A DNA stretch of 64,000 bases from an uncultured Prevotella sp. (GTDB lineage: Bacteria; Bacteroidota; Bacteroidia; Bacteroidales; Bacteroidaceae): assembly GCA_946999045.1 (NCBI GenBank), contig CAMQBR010000001.1:35089-99088 (forward strand), in the 5' to 3' direction. The notes beneath the pieces are model-generated. The model did not search any database and had not been told where the DNA came from. It saw only the letters and a list, made by a program, of their open reading frames with translations. Each line of letters starts with the position of its first letter. Positions within the stretch are counted from its first letter, which is position 1. The position numbers and the translations under genes were made by a program. Shown here one piece after another: positions 38,724-47,855 of this stretch.

Positions 38724-40262
38724 TTATTCCTTAGGATTTATAAGTGTTGGTATAATCTCGATAGCCTTATGCAGACGCTTCAATGTTTCTTCTTTTCCAA
38801 GGAAAGCAGAAATATCGAACATACCTGGGCCTTTGCCTATTCCAACCAATGCCAAGCGGAATGCGTTCATTATATCTCCTAACTTATAATCTTTTTCTTC
38901 AATCCATTGTTTTACTTTCTCTTCTTGATTTTCTAAAGAAAAATCGTCTAAACTATCTAATACTTTAGATAGTTCGGTCATTTGTTGTACAGAATATTCT
39001 TTCCAACGCTTGCGAATGGTTTTGGTATCGTATTCTAATGGAGCAACAAAGAAGAATGAGCACAAAGGCCATAGTTCCTTGACAAAATTAACACGGTCTT
39101 TCATCATGTGTACTACTTTTCTTACTCTGTCTAACGATACGTCTATTCCGTTGTTGGCAACGATAGGTGCAAAGAGGTCAGCTATCTCGTCATCGCTCTT
39201 TTGTAAAATGTATTCGTGGTTGAACCAGATACCTTTCTGGTAATCAAACTTGGCACCAGCTTTTGAACAACGAGTAATATCAAAGGCATCAACCAATTCA
39301 TTCAAAGTGAAAATTTCCTTTTCTGTTCCAGGATTCCATCCTAACAAAGCAAGGAAGTTTACTACGGCTTCGGGGAAATATCCACTCTCACGATAGCCCG
39401 AAGAAACCTCTCCTGTTTTTGGATCGTTCCACTCTAAAGGAAATACAGGGAAGCCTAATCTATCGCCATCACGCTTTGAAAGCTTGCCTTTGCCTTCTGG
39501 TTTTAACAATAAAGGAAGATGAGCGAATGTTGGCATGGTGTTTTGCCAACCAAAAGCCTCATATAATAAAACGTGTAATGGTGCACTTGGTATCCACTCT
39601 TCACCTCTTATAACGTGCGATATCTCCATTAAGTGGTCGTCAACAATGTTAGCTAAGTGATAGGTAGGTAGCTCATCGGCACTCTTGTACAATACTTTAT
39701 CATCCAATATATCTGATTTAACAATGACTTCGCCACGAATCATATCGTGTATATGTATCTCTCTGCCAGGTTCAACCTTAAACCTAACCACATATTGTTC
39801 ACCTTCATCCATGCGTTTTTTACACTCTTCTGTGCTCATAGTGAGTGAGTTACGCATCTGTAAACGTGTATGGCAGTCGTATTGGAAGTTGTTAATTTCT
39901 TTTCTCTTTGCATCTAATTCTTCGGGGGTATCAAAGGCTATGTAAGCTTTTCCCTTATCAATTAGTTGTTTAACATACTTTTTATAAATATCTCTGCGCT
40001 CGCTCTGACGGTAAGGGCCATGATTGCCACCAAAGGTAACGCCCTCATCAAACTTGATTCCTAACCATCTGAACGACTCTAAGATATACTCTTCTGCACC
40101 TGGAACAAATCTGTTAGAATCGGTATCTTCTATTCTAAAGATGAACGTACCGTTATGTTGACGTGCAAAAAGATAATTGTATAATGCTGTACGTACGCCT
40201 CCAATGTGTAGAGGCCCTGTAGGACTTGGTGCAAAACGCACTCTAACTTTTCTTTCCATCAT
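38724..40262 (-). CDS. gltX: Glutamyl-tRNA synthetase
   Basis: A 512-residue class I synthetase. [21 protein letters not shown] carries the HIGH motif and [15 protein letters not shown] the KMSKS-type motif. Starts with two adjacent ATG codons (40262 and 40259). Cotranscribed with waaA, judging by the 32-base gap. Confidence 0.96.
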   Translation of the reverse strand: MMERKVRVRFAPSPTGPLHIGGVRTALYNYLFARQHNGTFIFRIEDTDSNRFVPGAEEYILESFRWLGIKFDEGVTFGGNHGPYRQSERRDIYKKYVKQLIDKGKAYIAFDTPEELDAKRKEINNFQYDCHTRLQMRNSLTMSTEECKKRMDEGEQYVVRFKVEPGREIHIHDMIRGEVIVKSDILDDKVLYKSADELPTYHLANIVDDHLMEISHVIRGEEWIPSAPLHVLLYEAFGWQNTMPTFAHLPLLLKPEGKGKLSKRDGDRLGFPVFPLEWNDPKTGEVSSGYRESGYFPEAVVNFLALLGWNPGTEKEIFTLNELVDAFDITRCSKAGAKFDYQKGIWFNHEYILQKSDDEIADLFAPIVANNGIDVSLDRVRKVVHMMKDRVNFVKELWPLCSFFFVAPLEYDTKTIRKRWKEYSVQQMTELSKVLDSLDDFSLENQEEKVKQWIEEKDYKLGDIMNAFRLALVGIGKGPGMFDISAFLGKEETLKRLHKAIEIIPTLINPKE

Positions 40263-40399
40263 ATTATTATGAAGATAATATATATTTTTTTTTATTTATC
40301 CAAAGAGGGTGCAAGTTGAAGGCAAAAACAAGTTTATTAATGTTGAAACCTAACTTGAATATTTTTTTTATTTATAATAAAGTACATAAAATGGTGCTG

Positions 40400-40640
40400 A
40401 GAGCAAGCCCTGAAAGGGCGACATATTTATAGCATGGGGGGTTGCTCCTATGCTAATTGTGCTATGTTCTGTTGTAAAACTATTGCTCCTGTAAGGGGCG
40501 AATATTTAAAACTATTTTCCATAATTGTACCATTATAATTATGTCGACCTTTTATGGCTTCATTGTAGAGTGGCTAATTTCTGAGATGGGGGCAAGCCCC
40601 TATCTTATATTATATTGCCCTTTCAGGGTTTTATAGTTCA
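40400..40640. repeat. REP-like palindromic repeats in the gltX-nadD gap
   Basis: GCCCTGAAAGGGCGACATA at 40407, CTCCTGTAAGGGGCGAATAT near 40488 and GCCCTTTCAGGG near 40617 are versions of one short palindromic motif. They are separated by GGGG-rich/CCCC-rich patches (GCATGGGGGGTTGC, GGGGGCAAGCCCC). No ORF. The rest of this 585-base gap (40263-40399) is plain AT-rich sequence. Confidence 0.5.
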
Positions 40641-40782
40641 GGCTATTTTTTAACCTTAGTTATTTGAAATTGCTTCAACACAACCTATTTTATGCAAAAG
40701 TAGTTAATTTTTTGCATTATAGCATATTTTTTTTTTTATTTTCGCATTATCAAGTATTTTATGATAGACAAATAAAAAAGTT

Positions 40783-40848
40783 TGATTGTATTGGGTTTAC
40801 ATTGTTTTTTGATTCAAAATATAACACAGCTAATTTATATAACCAGCC
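40783..40848 (+). repeat. Truncated right end of a type B MITE-like element
   Basis: GATTGTATTGGGTTTACA through TTGATTCAAAATA to CTAATTTATATAACCAGCC follows the right half of B1. Its last base is also the last base of the nadD stop codon on the other strand. Confidence 0.6.
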
Positions 40849-41453
40849 TAAAGATAGTAGGTTATTGCCATGGGGATAATTGTCTCTGGAATAAGGTTAT
40901 TTATGGGTAATCCCTTACTAATACGTTGTCGCACCTCTGTGCTGCTCACATTATATAAAGGTGTATTGAGTAAGATTACATTTGAGGGTAAGGTGTTGAT
41001 ATCTATATAGGCATTGACACGGGGATAGATGGCTATATGGTAGTTATTAAGTATATCTTTGTGATGTGCCCAATGGTTAAATACCTGCCAGTTGTCGGCA
41101 CCTATTATTAATGTAAACTCAGTATCTGGCTTGTCTTTTGATAGAGCTTGAAGAGTGTTCCATGTATAGGAGGGCTTAGGTAAATGAAATTCGTAATCGC
41201 AAGCCTTTATTTTTGGTTCATCTTGTAATGCTTTTTGAGCCATTTTCAGACGAAGTTGGTCGTCAAGCAAGGTACTTGATTGCTTTAATGGGTTTTGAGG
41301 AGATACCATTAACCATATTTCATCCAAATGGATAAGGCGTAAAATATGCTTTGCTAATTGAATGTGCCCAAGGTGAATGGGGTTGAAAGAACCTCCAAAT
41401 AGTCCAATGGATGTTTTGTTAGTTGAGGAGTTGACAAGTTGAAGAGTTGACAC
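40848..41453 (-). CDS. nadD: Nicotinate-nucleotide adenylyltransferase
   Basis: A 201-residue NAD-biosynthesis enzyme. SIGLFGGSFNPIHLGHIQLA holds the nucleotidyltransferase GSFNPxHxGH motif and the end has the STEVRQRI motif. The coding start is unusual: no ATG lies upstream of the conserved core, and the first candidate is GTG at 41453. The N-terminal residues STLQLVNSSTNK are encoded by the AGTTGACAAGTTGA-type repeat (complement strand). TAG stop overlaps a MITE remnant. It follows yicC and gmk but after a 374-base gap. Confidence 0.93.
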   Translation of the reverse strand: MSTLQLVNSSTNKTSIGLFGGSFNPIHLGHIQLAKHILRLIHLDEIWLMVSPQNPLKQSSTLLDDQLRLKMAQKALQDEPKIKACDYEFHLPKPSYTWNTLQALSKDKPDTEFTLIIGADNWQVFNHWAHHKDILNNYHIAIYPRVNAYIDINTLPSNVILLNTPLYNVSSTEVRQRISKGLPINNLIPETIIPMAITYYL

Positions 41454-41510
41454 AAGATGATAGTTTTAAGTTGATGAGTTTGAGAGTTGTTAAGTTTGTG
41501 AGTAAGGTAA
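41425..41510 (-). repeat. Low-complexity AGTTGACAAGTTGA-type repeat at the nadD start
   Basis: Repeated (G/T)AGTTGA, AAGTTGA and GAGTTGAC words run through the nadD start. A similar stretch (AACAAGTTGACAAGTTGATTG) follows dxr at 47762-47810. Confidence 0.6.
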
Positions 41511-41827
41511 TCTCAGAGAGGTCAACATAATTAATTCAATGATTTTTAAGTCATAATTAATATTTCACATTATAGCTGGTTTTATAAAAAATAAGTTTTT
41601 TTGTTAGATTTTGAGCTTATATTTTTACACAAAAAATAATGTAAGGCTAATGCAATCAAACTTGTTTGGAATGTTGAGGCGCAGCCTGTTTCTATAAAAG
41701 TTTCCTCTCAATAATACATAAGGGCAGCCTCCCTCCCTACATTATATTATGTAGTTTTTTCAGGACTTGCTGTTAGTTTTCTCTTCTTTTTGGAGATGAT
41801 AGTGTAGGCTTCTGTTGGGGGAAACTC
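41511..41827. other. Gene-free stretch between nadD and gmk with degenerate type B remnant
   Basis: AGCTGGTTTTATAAA at 41574 followed by TTGTTAGATTTT resembles the complement of the B1 right end, so a decayed copy probably covers about 41575-41650. Nothing else recognisable; no promoter box was clear. Confidence 0.4.
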
Positions 41828-42409
41828 TTATTTCAGAAACGTTTTTAATAGTTTTAGCGTTTCTTCTTTAGTTTTTTGCAAATCGTCGTTCACTAAAACC
41901 TTATCGAATTGAGGGGCAAAGGTTAATTCGTAGGAGGCTTTTTCTAATCTATCTTCAATAACACTTTGCTCATCAGTGCCACGTTTTTCTAAGCGATGTC
42001 TTAGTTCTTCAATCGATGGTGGTTGAATAAAAATACTCAATGCACGTTCGCCATAAAAGCGTTTGATGTTAACCCCTCCTTTTACATCAACATCAAAAAC
42101 AACATTTTGTCCGGCTTTTAGCTGGTTTTCTATTTGCGATTTGAGCGTACCATAAAATCTATCTTTATACACTTCTTCGAATTCTAAGAACTCGTTGTTT
42201 GCTATGCGTTGCTTGAACTCATTGGTAGATAAGAAGAAGTATTCTACTCCGTTCGTCTCTTTTCCTCGTGGAGGACGACTGGTACATGATATAGAGAAAG
42301 CCAGTCTTAGTTCGGGATGCTCTTGCATTAACCAATTAATAATGGTGCTTTTACCGCTTCCTGATGGAGCAGAAAAGATAACCAGTTTGGTGTTGTTATG
42401 ATTGTTCAT
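41828..42409 (-). CDS. gmk: Guanylate kinase
   Basis: A 193-residue enzyme phosphorylating GMP to GDP. P-loop FSAPSGSGKSTIINWL, SCTSRPPRGKETNGVEYFFL, and VFDVDVKGGVNIKR are all standard. It follows yicC by 21 bases. Confidence 0.97.
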   Translation of the reverse strand: MNNHNNTKLVIFSAPSGSGKSTIINWLMQEHPELRLAFSISCTSRPPRGKETNGVEYFFLSTNEFKQRIANNEFLEFEEVYKDRFYGTLKSQIENQLKAGQNVVFDVDVKGGVNIKRFYGERALSIFIQPPSIEELRHRLEKRGTDEQSVIEDRLEKASYELTFAPQFDKVLVNDDLQKTKEETLKLLKTFLK

Positions 42410-42430
42410 GATTGCTTACTTGTTATACAT

Positions 42431-43306
42431 CTATAGTGCGTTTAGCACCTGTTCTTTTATCTGTTCTAATTCGTCTTTCATCTTTACCACGATATTTTGC
42501 ATTTCAGCCTGATTGCTTTTAGAACCTGTGGTATTGATTTCTCTACCCATTTCTTGTGCAATAAAACCTAATTTTCTCCCAACAGGTTCTTGCTCTTCCA
42601 TGGTTTCTTTGAAATACTTTAAGTGATTGGTTAAGCGTTGTTTTTCTTCACTAATATCCAATTTCTCAATATAATAAATCAATTCTTGTTCTAAACGATT
42701 TTTATCATAATCAATATCAGGAATTTGAGATAATCCTTCAATGATGCGGTCTTTTATCTTTTCTACACGCATCTTCTCGTATGGTTCGATGCTTGCCAAT
42801 AACTTAGAGATATTTTCAACCTTTTCAAGGAACTTCTTTTGCAGGGCAGCTCCCTCTTGTTTGCGGAAGTTAACTAATTTTTCGGTAGCATCTTTAATAG
42901 CATTTTTAGCCACTTCCCATTCTTCATCACTCAAAACCTCAGTCTCGGTTTTCTGTGTTACATCAGGCAAACGCAATATAGTTTGCAGCAAGTCGGTTGG
43001 TTCTAACATACCCATAGTAGCTGCTATCTGCTTAATTTGCTTATAATAATTTTGCACAATATCTGTGTTGATAGGTGTAATATCAGCCAAGGCATCTTTT
43101 TCTATCCATATAGAGAAATCTACCTTTCCTCGCTTGAGTGTCTTGGTGATATACTGGCGTATCTCAATTTCTTTCTCTCTGTACAGCGGAGCAATGCGTG
43201 TAGAGAGGTCGAGCGACTTGCTGTTAAGCGATTTTATTTCAACATTTATTTTCTTTTCTTTATAGAGAATGGTAGTTTTACCATACCCCGTCATTGATTG
43301 TATCAT
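42431..43306 (-). CDS. yicC: YicC/YloC-family endoribonuclease
   Basis: A 291-residue protein beginning MIQSMTGYGKT, the invariant N-terminus of this family, and ending GREINTTGSKSNQAEMQ...KDELEQIKEQVLNAL. YicC proteins are RNA-cleaving enzymes linked to small-RNA turnover. First gene of yicC-gmk, divergent from tsaB. Confidence 0.95.
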   Translation of the reverse strand: MIQSMTGYGKTTILYKEKKINVEIKSLNSKSLDLSTRIAPLYREKEIEIRQYITKTLKRGKVDFSIWIEKDALADITPINTDIVQNYYKQIKQIAATMGMLEPTDLLQTILRLPDVTQKTETEVLSDEEWEVAKNAIKDATEKLVNFRKQEGAALQKKFLEKVENISKLLASIEPYEKMRVEKIKDRIIEGLSQIPDIDYDKNRLEQELIYYIEKLDISEEKQRLTNHLKYFKETMEEQEPVGRKLGFIAQEMGREINTTGSKSNQAEMQNIVVKMKDELEQIKEQVLNAL

Positions 43307-43329
43307 AACTGCAACACGTTAAATTTATG

Positions 43330-43337
43330 CAAAAGTA
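43330..43337 (-). promoter_or_regulatory. -7 box of yicC-gmk
   Basis: TACTTTTG on the minus strand, 23 bases before the yicC ATG. Confidence 0.6.
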
Positions 43338-43360
43338 ATCAAATTATAGGGAAAAAGCAG

Positions 43361-43368
43361 TACATTTG
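43361..43368 (+). promoter_or_regulatory. -7 box of the tsaB-rseP cluster
   Basis: TACATTTG followed by C, 29 bases before the tsaB ATG. It is back-to-back with the yicC promoter. Confidence 0.62.
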
Positions 43369-43397
43369 CACATTATTTAAGTAATAAATAAAGACTT

Positions 43398-44090
43398 ATG
43401 TCGTGTATTTTAAGTATAGAGACAAGTACAGATGTTTGTTCTGTTGCTATTAGTCAGGACAGAACGTGCATCTTTGAGAAAGAAGATCATAGTGGACCCA
43501 ATCATGCTGTTAAGCTTGGTGTGTATGTAGATGAAGCATTATCTTTTATAGATAGCCATTTAATAACATTAGAAGCAGTAGCTGTTAGTGGTGGTCCTGG
43601 TTCATATACCGGCTTAAGAATTGGTACCTCTATGGCAAAAGGAATTTGTTATGGACGTTCGGTTAAGTTAATTTCTGTTCCAACGCTTGAACTATTGTGT
43701 GTACCTGTATTGATAAACGAGCATATCAAAGAAGACAATGCTCTGTTATGCCCCATGCTTGATGCACGTCGCATGGAGGTATATGCACAGTTATTTGATA
43801 AATCATTGAATGAGGTTCGTCCTATCCAAGCTGATGTTGTAGATACTGATACTTACAAACAATATTTGGATGAGCGTCCTGTTTACTTCTTTGGTAATGG
43901 AGCCGAGAAGTGTATGGAAACCATTAATCATCCTAATGCACATCTTATTAAGGGTATAGAACCTATTGCAAAAAATATGTTCCCATTGGCTGATAAGCAA
44001 TTGCTGAATGGAAAAGTAGAAGATGTGGCTTACTTTGTACCTTTCTATCTAAAGGACTTTGTGGCTAAAAAGCCTAAGAAGTTGCTTTAA
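43398..44090 (+). CDS. tsaB: tRNA threonylcarbamoyladenosine biosynthesis protein TsaB
   Basis: A 230-residue ASKHA-fold partner of TsaD in making t6A37 of tRNAs. ILSIETSTDVCSVAI, DHSGPNHA, AVSGGPGSYTGLRIGTSMAKG and the late YLKDFVAKKPKK are family features. First gene of a rightward housekeeping run. Confidence 0.94.
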   Translation: MSCILSIETSTDVCSVAISQDRTCIFEKEDHSGPNHAVKLGVYVDEALSFIDSHLITLEAVAVSGGPGSYTGLRIGTSMAKGICYGRSVKLISVPTLELLCVPVLINEHIKEDNALLCPMLDARRMEVYAQLFDKSLNEVRPIQADVVDTDTYKQYLDERPVYFFGNGAEKCMETINHPNAHLIKGIEPIAKNMFPLADKQLLNGKVEDVAYFVPFYLKDFVAKKPKKLL

Positions 44091-44151
44091 TTATAATTAT
44101 ACAAGTATAAAGTATAGCAAGCCAAGAATGTAATTATATTATTGACTTTTT

Positions 44152-44748
44152 ATGATGGATATAGAAGGATTGGATTATAATACTCAGCGCGAGAAACTCA
44201 TCTTGCCCGAATATGGACGAGAGGTGCAAAATATGGTAGACTATGCTGTGTCGCTTCCTAATAAGGAAGACAGACAAAGGTGTGCAGAAACCATTGTACA
44301 AACGATGGAGAGAATGTTTCCACAAAACAAAGAAAGCGAAGATTATCAACGCAAGTTGTGGGATCATTTGGCTATTATGAGCAATTTTAAGCTTGATATT
44401 GACTATCCTTTCGATGTGGAGCAAGCGGCTAAGATATATACAAAGCCTGTTCCCATGCAATATCCTATGAAACGTATTCCTGTGAGGCACTATGGTAATA
44501 TGATGTTTGAGCTATTTGATAAGCTCAAAACAATGAAGCCAAGTGAAGAACGTGATGAGTTAGTAAGAGTTACAGCCAATCAGATGAAGCGTGATTTGGT
44601 ACAATGGGGACATGGCTCTTCGGATGATGAAAAGGTTGCTGCAGACTTAGAATGGCTTACAGATGGTAAAATTGTGTTAGACCTTGATAACTTTGTTTTT
44701 GATAAGATTGACACAAGAGATTTGGACAAAAAACGTAAGAAACGCTGA
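44152..44748 (+). CDS. DUF4290 protein (Bacteroidetes-specific, unknown function)
   Basis: A 198-residue soluble, charged protein. YNTQREKLILPEYGREVQNMV and the later PVRHYGNMM segment match the DUF4290 family that commonly precedes murA in Bacteroidetes. No signal, no membrane helix. The C-terminus is very basic (DLDKKRKKR). It ends 5 bases before the murA start. Confidence 0.85.
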   Translation: MMDIEGLDYNTQREKLILPEYGREVQNMVDYAVSLPNKEDRQRCAETIVQTMERMFPQNKESEDYQRKLWDHLAIMSNFKLDIDYPFDVEQAAKIYTKPVPMQYPMKRIPVRHYGNMMFELFDKLKTMKPSEERDELVRVTANQMKRDLVQWGHGSSDDEKVAADLEWLTDGKIVLDLDNFVFDKIDTRDLDKKRKKR

Positions 44749-44753
44749 TATAT

Positions 44754-46064
44754 ATGGAGGCTTTTGTTATTGAGGGAGGACATAAGATTAAAGGAGCAAT
44801 TCTTCCACAGGGTGCTAAAAACGAGGCATTACAGGTTATTTGTGCTTCTCTTCTTACGTCAGAGCCTGTTACCATCAACAATATACCTAATATTTTGGAT
44901 GTAAATAACCTTATCAAGTTGTTGCAAGATATTGGGGTAAAGGTTTTGTATAGACATAAAAATGAATATACTTTTCAGGCCAATCAGATTAATTTGGGTT
45001 ACTTGGAAAGCGATGAGTTTGTTAAGAAGTGCTCGTCATTGCGTGGTTCTGTACTGATGTTAGGACCTTTATTGGGGCGTTTTCATAGAGCTAGGGTGGT
45101 AAAACCTGGCGGAGATAAGATTGGTCGTCGCCGATTAGACACTCATCTGTTAGGCTTTAAGCACTTGGGTGCACATTTGCAATGCAACGAAGATAAAGGC
45201 ATTTATCATATACAAACCCAGCACCTTAAGGGTGGTTATATATTATTAGATGAGGCTTCGGTTACGGGTACGGCTAATATTATCATGGCAGCTGTGTTGG
45301 CTGAGGGCACTACAACCATTTATAATGCTGCCTGCGAACCGTATATACAGCAGTTATGCCATTTGCTCAATGCTATGGGAGCCAACATCAGTGGTATAGC
45401 ATCTAACTTATTAACTATTGTTGGTGTAAAATCTTTACACGGCGCACGCCATAAAATATTGCCCGATATGATTGAGGTTGGCTCGTTTATCGGCATGGCA
45501 GCCATGGTAGGTGATGGGGTTAGAATAAAAAATGTATCAGTCCGTAATCTTGGAATCACCCTTGAGGCCTTTCGCCGCTTGGGTATTAAGATAAAGGTTG
45601 AAGGTGACGACCTGTTTATTCCGCATCAAGACCATTATCAAATAGAATCGTTTATTGATGGAACTATTATGACTCTGAGTGATGCTCCATGGCCTGGACT
45701 TACTCCAGACTTGCTTTCTGTGTTGTTAGTGGTTGCCACACAGGCACAAGGTAGCGTGCTTTTCCATCAGAAAATGTTTGAAAGCCGTCTCTTCTTCGTT
45801 GATAAGTTGATAGATATGAGGGCACAAATTATACTTTGCGATCCACACAGAGCCGTAGTTGTAGGGCACGACAGAAAGATAACGCTACGAGCAGGACACA
45901 TGACAAGTCCTGATATTCGTGCTGGTATTGCACTATTAATTGCTGCATTGAGTGCCAATGGTATTAGTAGAATAGAAAATATTGCTCAAATAGACCGTGG
46001 ATATGAAAATATAGAAATGCGCCTCAACGCTTTAGGCGCACATATTAAGCGTGTAGATGATTAA
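44754..46064 (+). CDS. murA: UDP-N-acetylglucosamine 1-carboxyvinyltransferase, Asp type
   Basis: A 436-residue enzyme for the first committed step of peptidoglycan synthesis. GAKNEALQVICASLLT is the N-terminal PEP-site motif. At the place of the catalytic Cys115 of E. coli, this protein has Asp121 in VVKPGGDKIGRRR. The Asp form is active but is not alkylated by fosfomycin, so intrinsic resistance is expected. Later blocks include LPDMIEVGSFIGMAA. It overlaps rimM by 8 bases. Confidence 0.95.
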   Translation: MEAFVIEGGHKIKGAILPQGAKNEALQVICASLLTSEPVTINNIPNILDVNNLIKLLQDIGVKVLYRHKNEYTFQANQINLGYLESDEFVKKCSSLRGSVLMLGPLLGRFHRARVVKPGGDKIGRRRLDTHLLGFKHLGAHLQCNEDKGIYHIQTQHLKGGYILLDEASVTGTANIIMAAVLAEGTTTIYNAACEPYIQQLCHLLNAMGANISGIASNLLTIVGVKSLHGARHKILPDMIEVGSFIGMAAMVGDGVRIKNVSVRNLGITLEAFRRLGIKIKVEGDDLFIPHQDHYQIESFIDGTIMTLSDAPWPGLTPDLLSVLLVVATQAQGSVLFHQKMFESRLFFVDKLIDMRAQIILCDPHRAVVVGHDRKITLRAGHMTSPDIRAGIALLIAALSANGISRIENIAQIDRGYENIEMRLNALGAHIKRVDD

Positions 46065-46563
46065 GAAAGAAGATGTTTACTGCATAGGTAAAATAGGCAA
46101 AACGCATGGTGTGAGGGGCGAATTAACGTTTCTCTTCTATGACGATGTTTTTGAACGCACTGGTAGTTCTTGCCTTATTTTAGAGGTAGATGGTATCTTG
46201 GTGCCTTTCTTTTTTGAGGAATGTCGCTTCAAAAACGATACTACAGCTATCGTAAAGTTTTGTGATGTTGATACACAAAGCAAGGCGCAACAACTTACCT
46301 CGTGTGAGGTTTTCTTTCCACGAAAGCACAATGATGATACGATCAAACAGCTTTCGTGGGCACAAATTATTAGTTTTACATTGGTAGATGTAGCTACTCA
46401 TCGCTCTATAGGAAAGATAGCGCATATAGATGCCAGCACCATCAATATTTTATTTGAACTGGAAGATGGTACACTGATACCTGCACACCATGATTTGATA
46501 AAACATGTGGATGTAGAAAAGAAAACTATTTTCGTAGACGTTCCAGATGGATTGATAGATTAA
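46057..46563 (+). CDS. rimM: Ribosome maturation factor RimM
   Basis: A 168-residue 16S rRNA processing factor. Begins with YCIGKIGKTHGVRGELTF, the RimM N-terminal domain, and ends with a PRC-barrel-type domain (LIPAHHDLIKHVDVEKKTIFVDVPDGLID). Lies within murA-rimM-dxr. Confidence 0.92.
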   Translation: MIKKEDVYCIGKIGKTHGVRGELTFLFYDDVFERTGSSCLILEVDGILVPFFFEECRFKNDTTAIVKFCDVDTQSKAQQLTSCEVFFPRKHNDDTIKQLSWAQIISFTLVDVATHRSIGKIAHIDASTINILFELEDGTLIPAHHDLIKHVDVEKKTIFVDVPDGLID

Positions 46564-46605
46564 TCCATGTTGGCCACCTTGTTGGTAACTAACAAAAGCA
46601 AAAAA

Positions 46606-47763
46606 ATGAAAAAACAAATATGTATATTAGGCTCCACAGGTAGCATTGGTACGCAAGCTCTTGATGTGATAGCACAGCATACAGACAAGTACGAAGTATA
46701 TTGTCTTACAGCTCATAATCGTTATGAGGATTTGGCAGAACAGGCTCGCAAGTTTCATCCTGCAGCGGTGGTTATTGCCAACGAAGCTCATTATGAGGCT
46801 TTAAGTAAGTTGCTGGATGATAGTCCCGACATCAAGGTTTATGCTGGTAAGGATGCTATTAATGAGATAGTAACGGCTCAACCCATTGATATGGTGTTAA
46901 CTGCAATGGTAGGTTTTGCAGGACTTACCCCTACTATCAGTGCTATCAAAGCGCATAAAAAAATATGTCTTGCCAACAAAGAAACACTTGTTGTGGCTGG
47001 CGAATTAATTTGTAAGTTGGCACAACAATATCATGTTCCTATCTTACCTGTTGATTCTGAGCACAGTGCTATCTTCCAATCATTAGTTGGCGAGGATAAT
47101 AATGAGATAGAAAAGGTATTGCTTACTTGTAGCGGTGGACCTTTTCGCAACTATACTTTGCAACAGATGAGCAGCGTAAAGGCTACTCATGCCCTAAAAC
47201 ATCCTACATGGAATATGGGTGCAAAGATTACTATAGATTCGGCATCTCTTATGAATAAAGGCTTTGAGGTTATGGAGGCTAAATGGTTGTTTGGCGTACC
47301 AGTAGATAAAATTCAAGTACTTATTCATCCTCAAAGTATTGTACACAGTGCCGTACAGTTTGTTGATGGAAGTGTAAAAGCTCAGTTAGGTGTACCAGAT
47401 ATGCGTTTACCTATACAATATGCCTTTTCGTTTCCAGAGCGTTTACCTCTCAGTGGCGATAGGCTCAACCTTTTTAAGCAGCCTTTAGAGTTTTTTGAAC
47501 CTGATGTAACTCGCTTCAAATGTTTGTCATTGGCATACGAAGCTATGCGCCAAGGTGGTAATATGCCGTGTATAGTGAATGCAGCTAACGAGATAGTTAA
47601 CTTAGCTTTCCGTGAAGACAGATGCTCTTTCTTGGGCATGGCAGATGTCATTGAACAAACCATGCAACGGGTGTCGCTGGTTAAAACGCCCTCGTACGAA
47701 ACATATCTTGGTACAGATGCAGAGGCACGTCGTATCGCAACAGAGTTAGTAAGTAATAGTTAA
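46606..47763 (+). CDS. dxr: 1-deoxy-D-xylulose-5-phosphate reductoisomerase
   Basis: A 385-residue MEP-pathway enzyme making MEP for isoprenoids. KKQICILGSTGSIGTQALDV is the NADPH-binding start, VDSEHSAIFQ and SGGPFR are substrate-binding motifs, and NKGFEVMEAKWLF follows. The frame opens at 46567, but ATG at 46606 matches the family start. It lies in series with rimM and rseP. Confidence 0.96.
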   Translation: MKKQICILGSTGSIGTQALDVIAQHTDKYEVYCLTAHNRYEDLAEQARKFHPAAVVIANEAHYEALSKLLDDSPDIKVYAGKDAINEIVTAQPIDMVLTAMVGFAGLTPTISAIKAHKKICLANKETLVVAGELICKLAQQYHVPILPVDSEHSAIFQSLVGEDNNEIEKVLLTCSGGPFRNYTLQQMSSVKATHALKHPTWNMGAKITIDSASLMNKGFEVMEAKWLFGVPVDKIQVLIHPQSIVHSAVQFVDGSVKAQLGVPDMRLPIQYAFSFPERLPLSGDRLNLFKQPLEFFEPDVTRFKCLSLAYEAMRQGGNMPCIVNAANEIVNLAFREDRCSFLGMADVIEQTMQRVSLVKTPSYETYLGTDAEARRIATELVSNS

Positions 47764-47855
47764 CAAGTTGACAAGTTGATTGTTTACAAGCTGGCAAGTT
47801 GGTAGCTTTTCATCAATAAGTCTAATCATAAAGTTCAAAGCTCAAAGTTTAAGTT

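Noticed and set aside
44134..44490. 118-codon leftward frame
   Set aside because: Antisense to the DUF4290 gene, which has conserved sequence.
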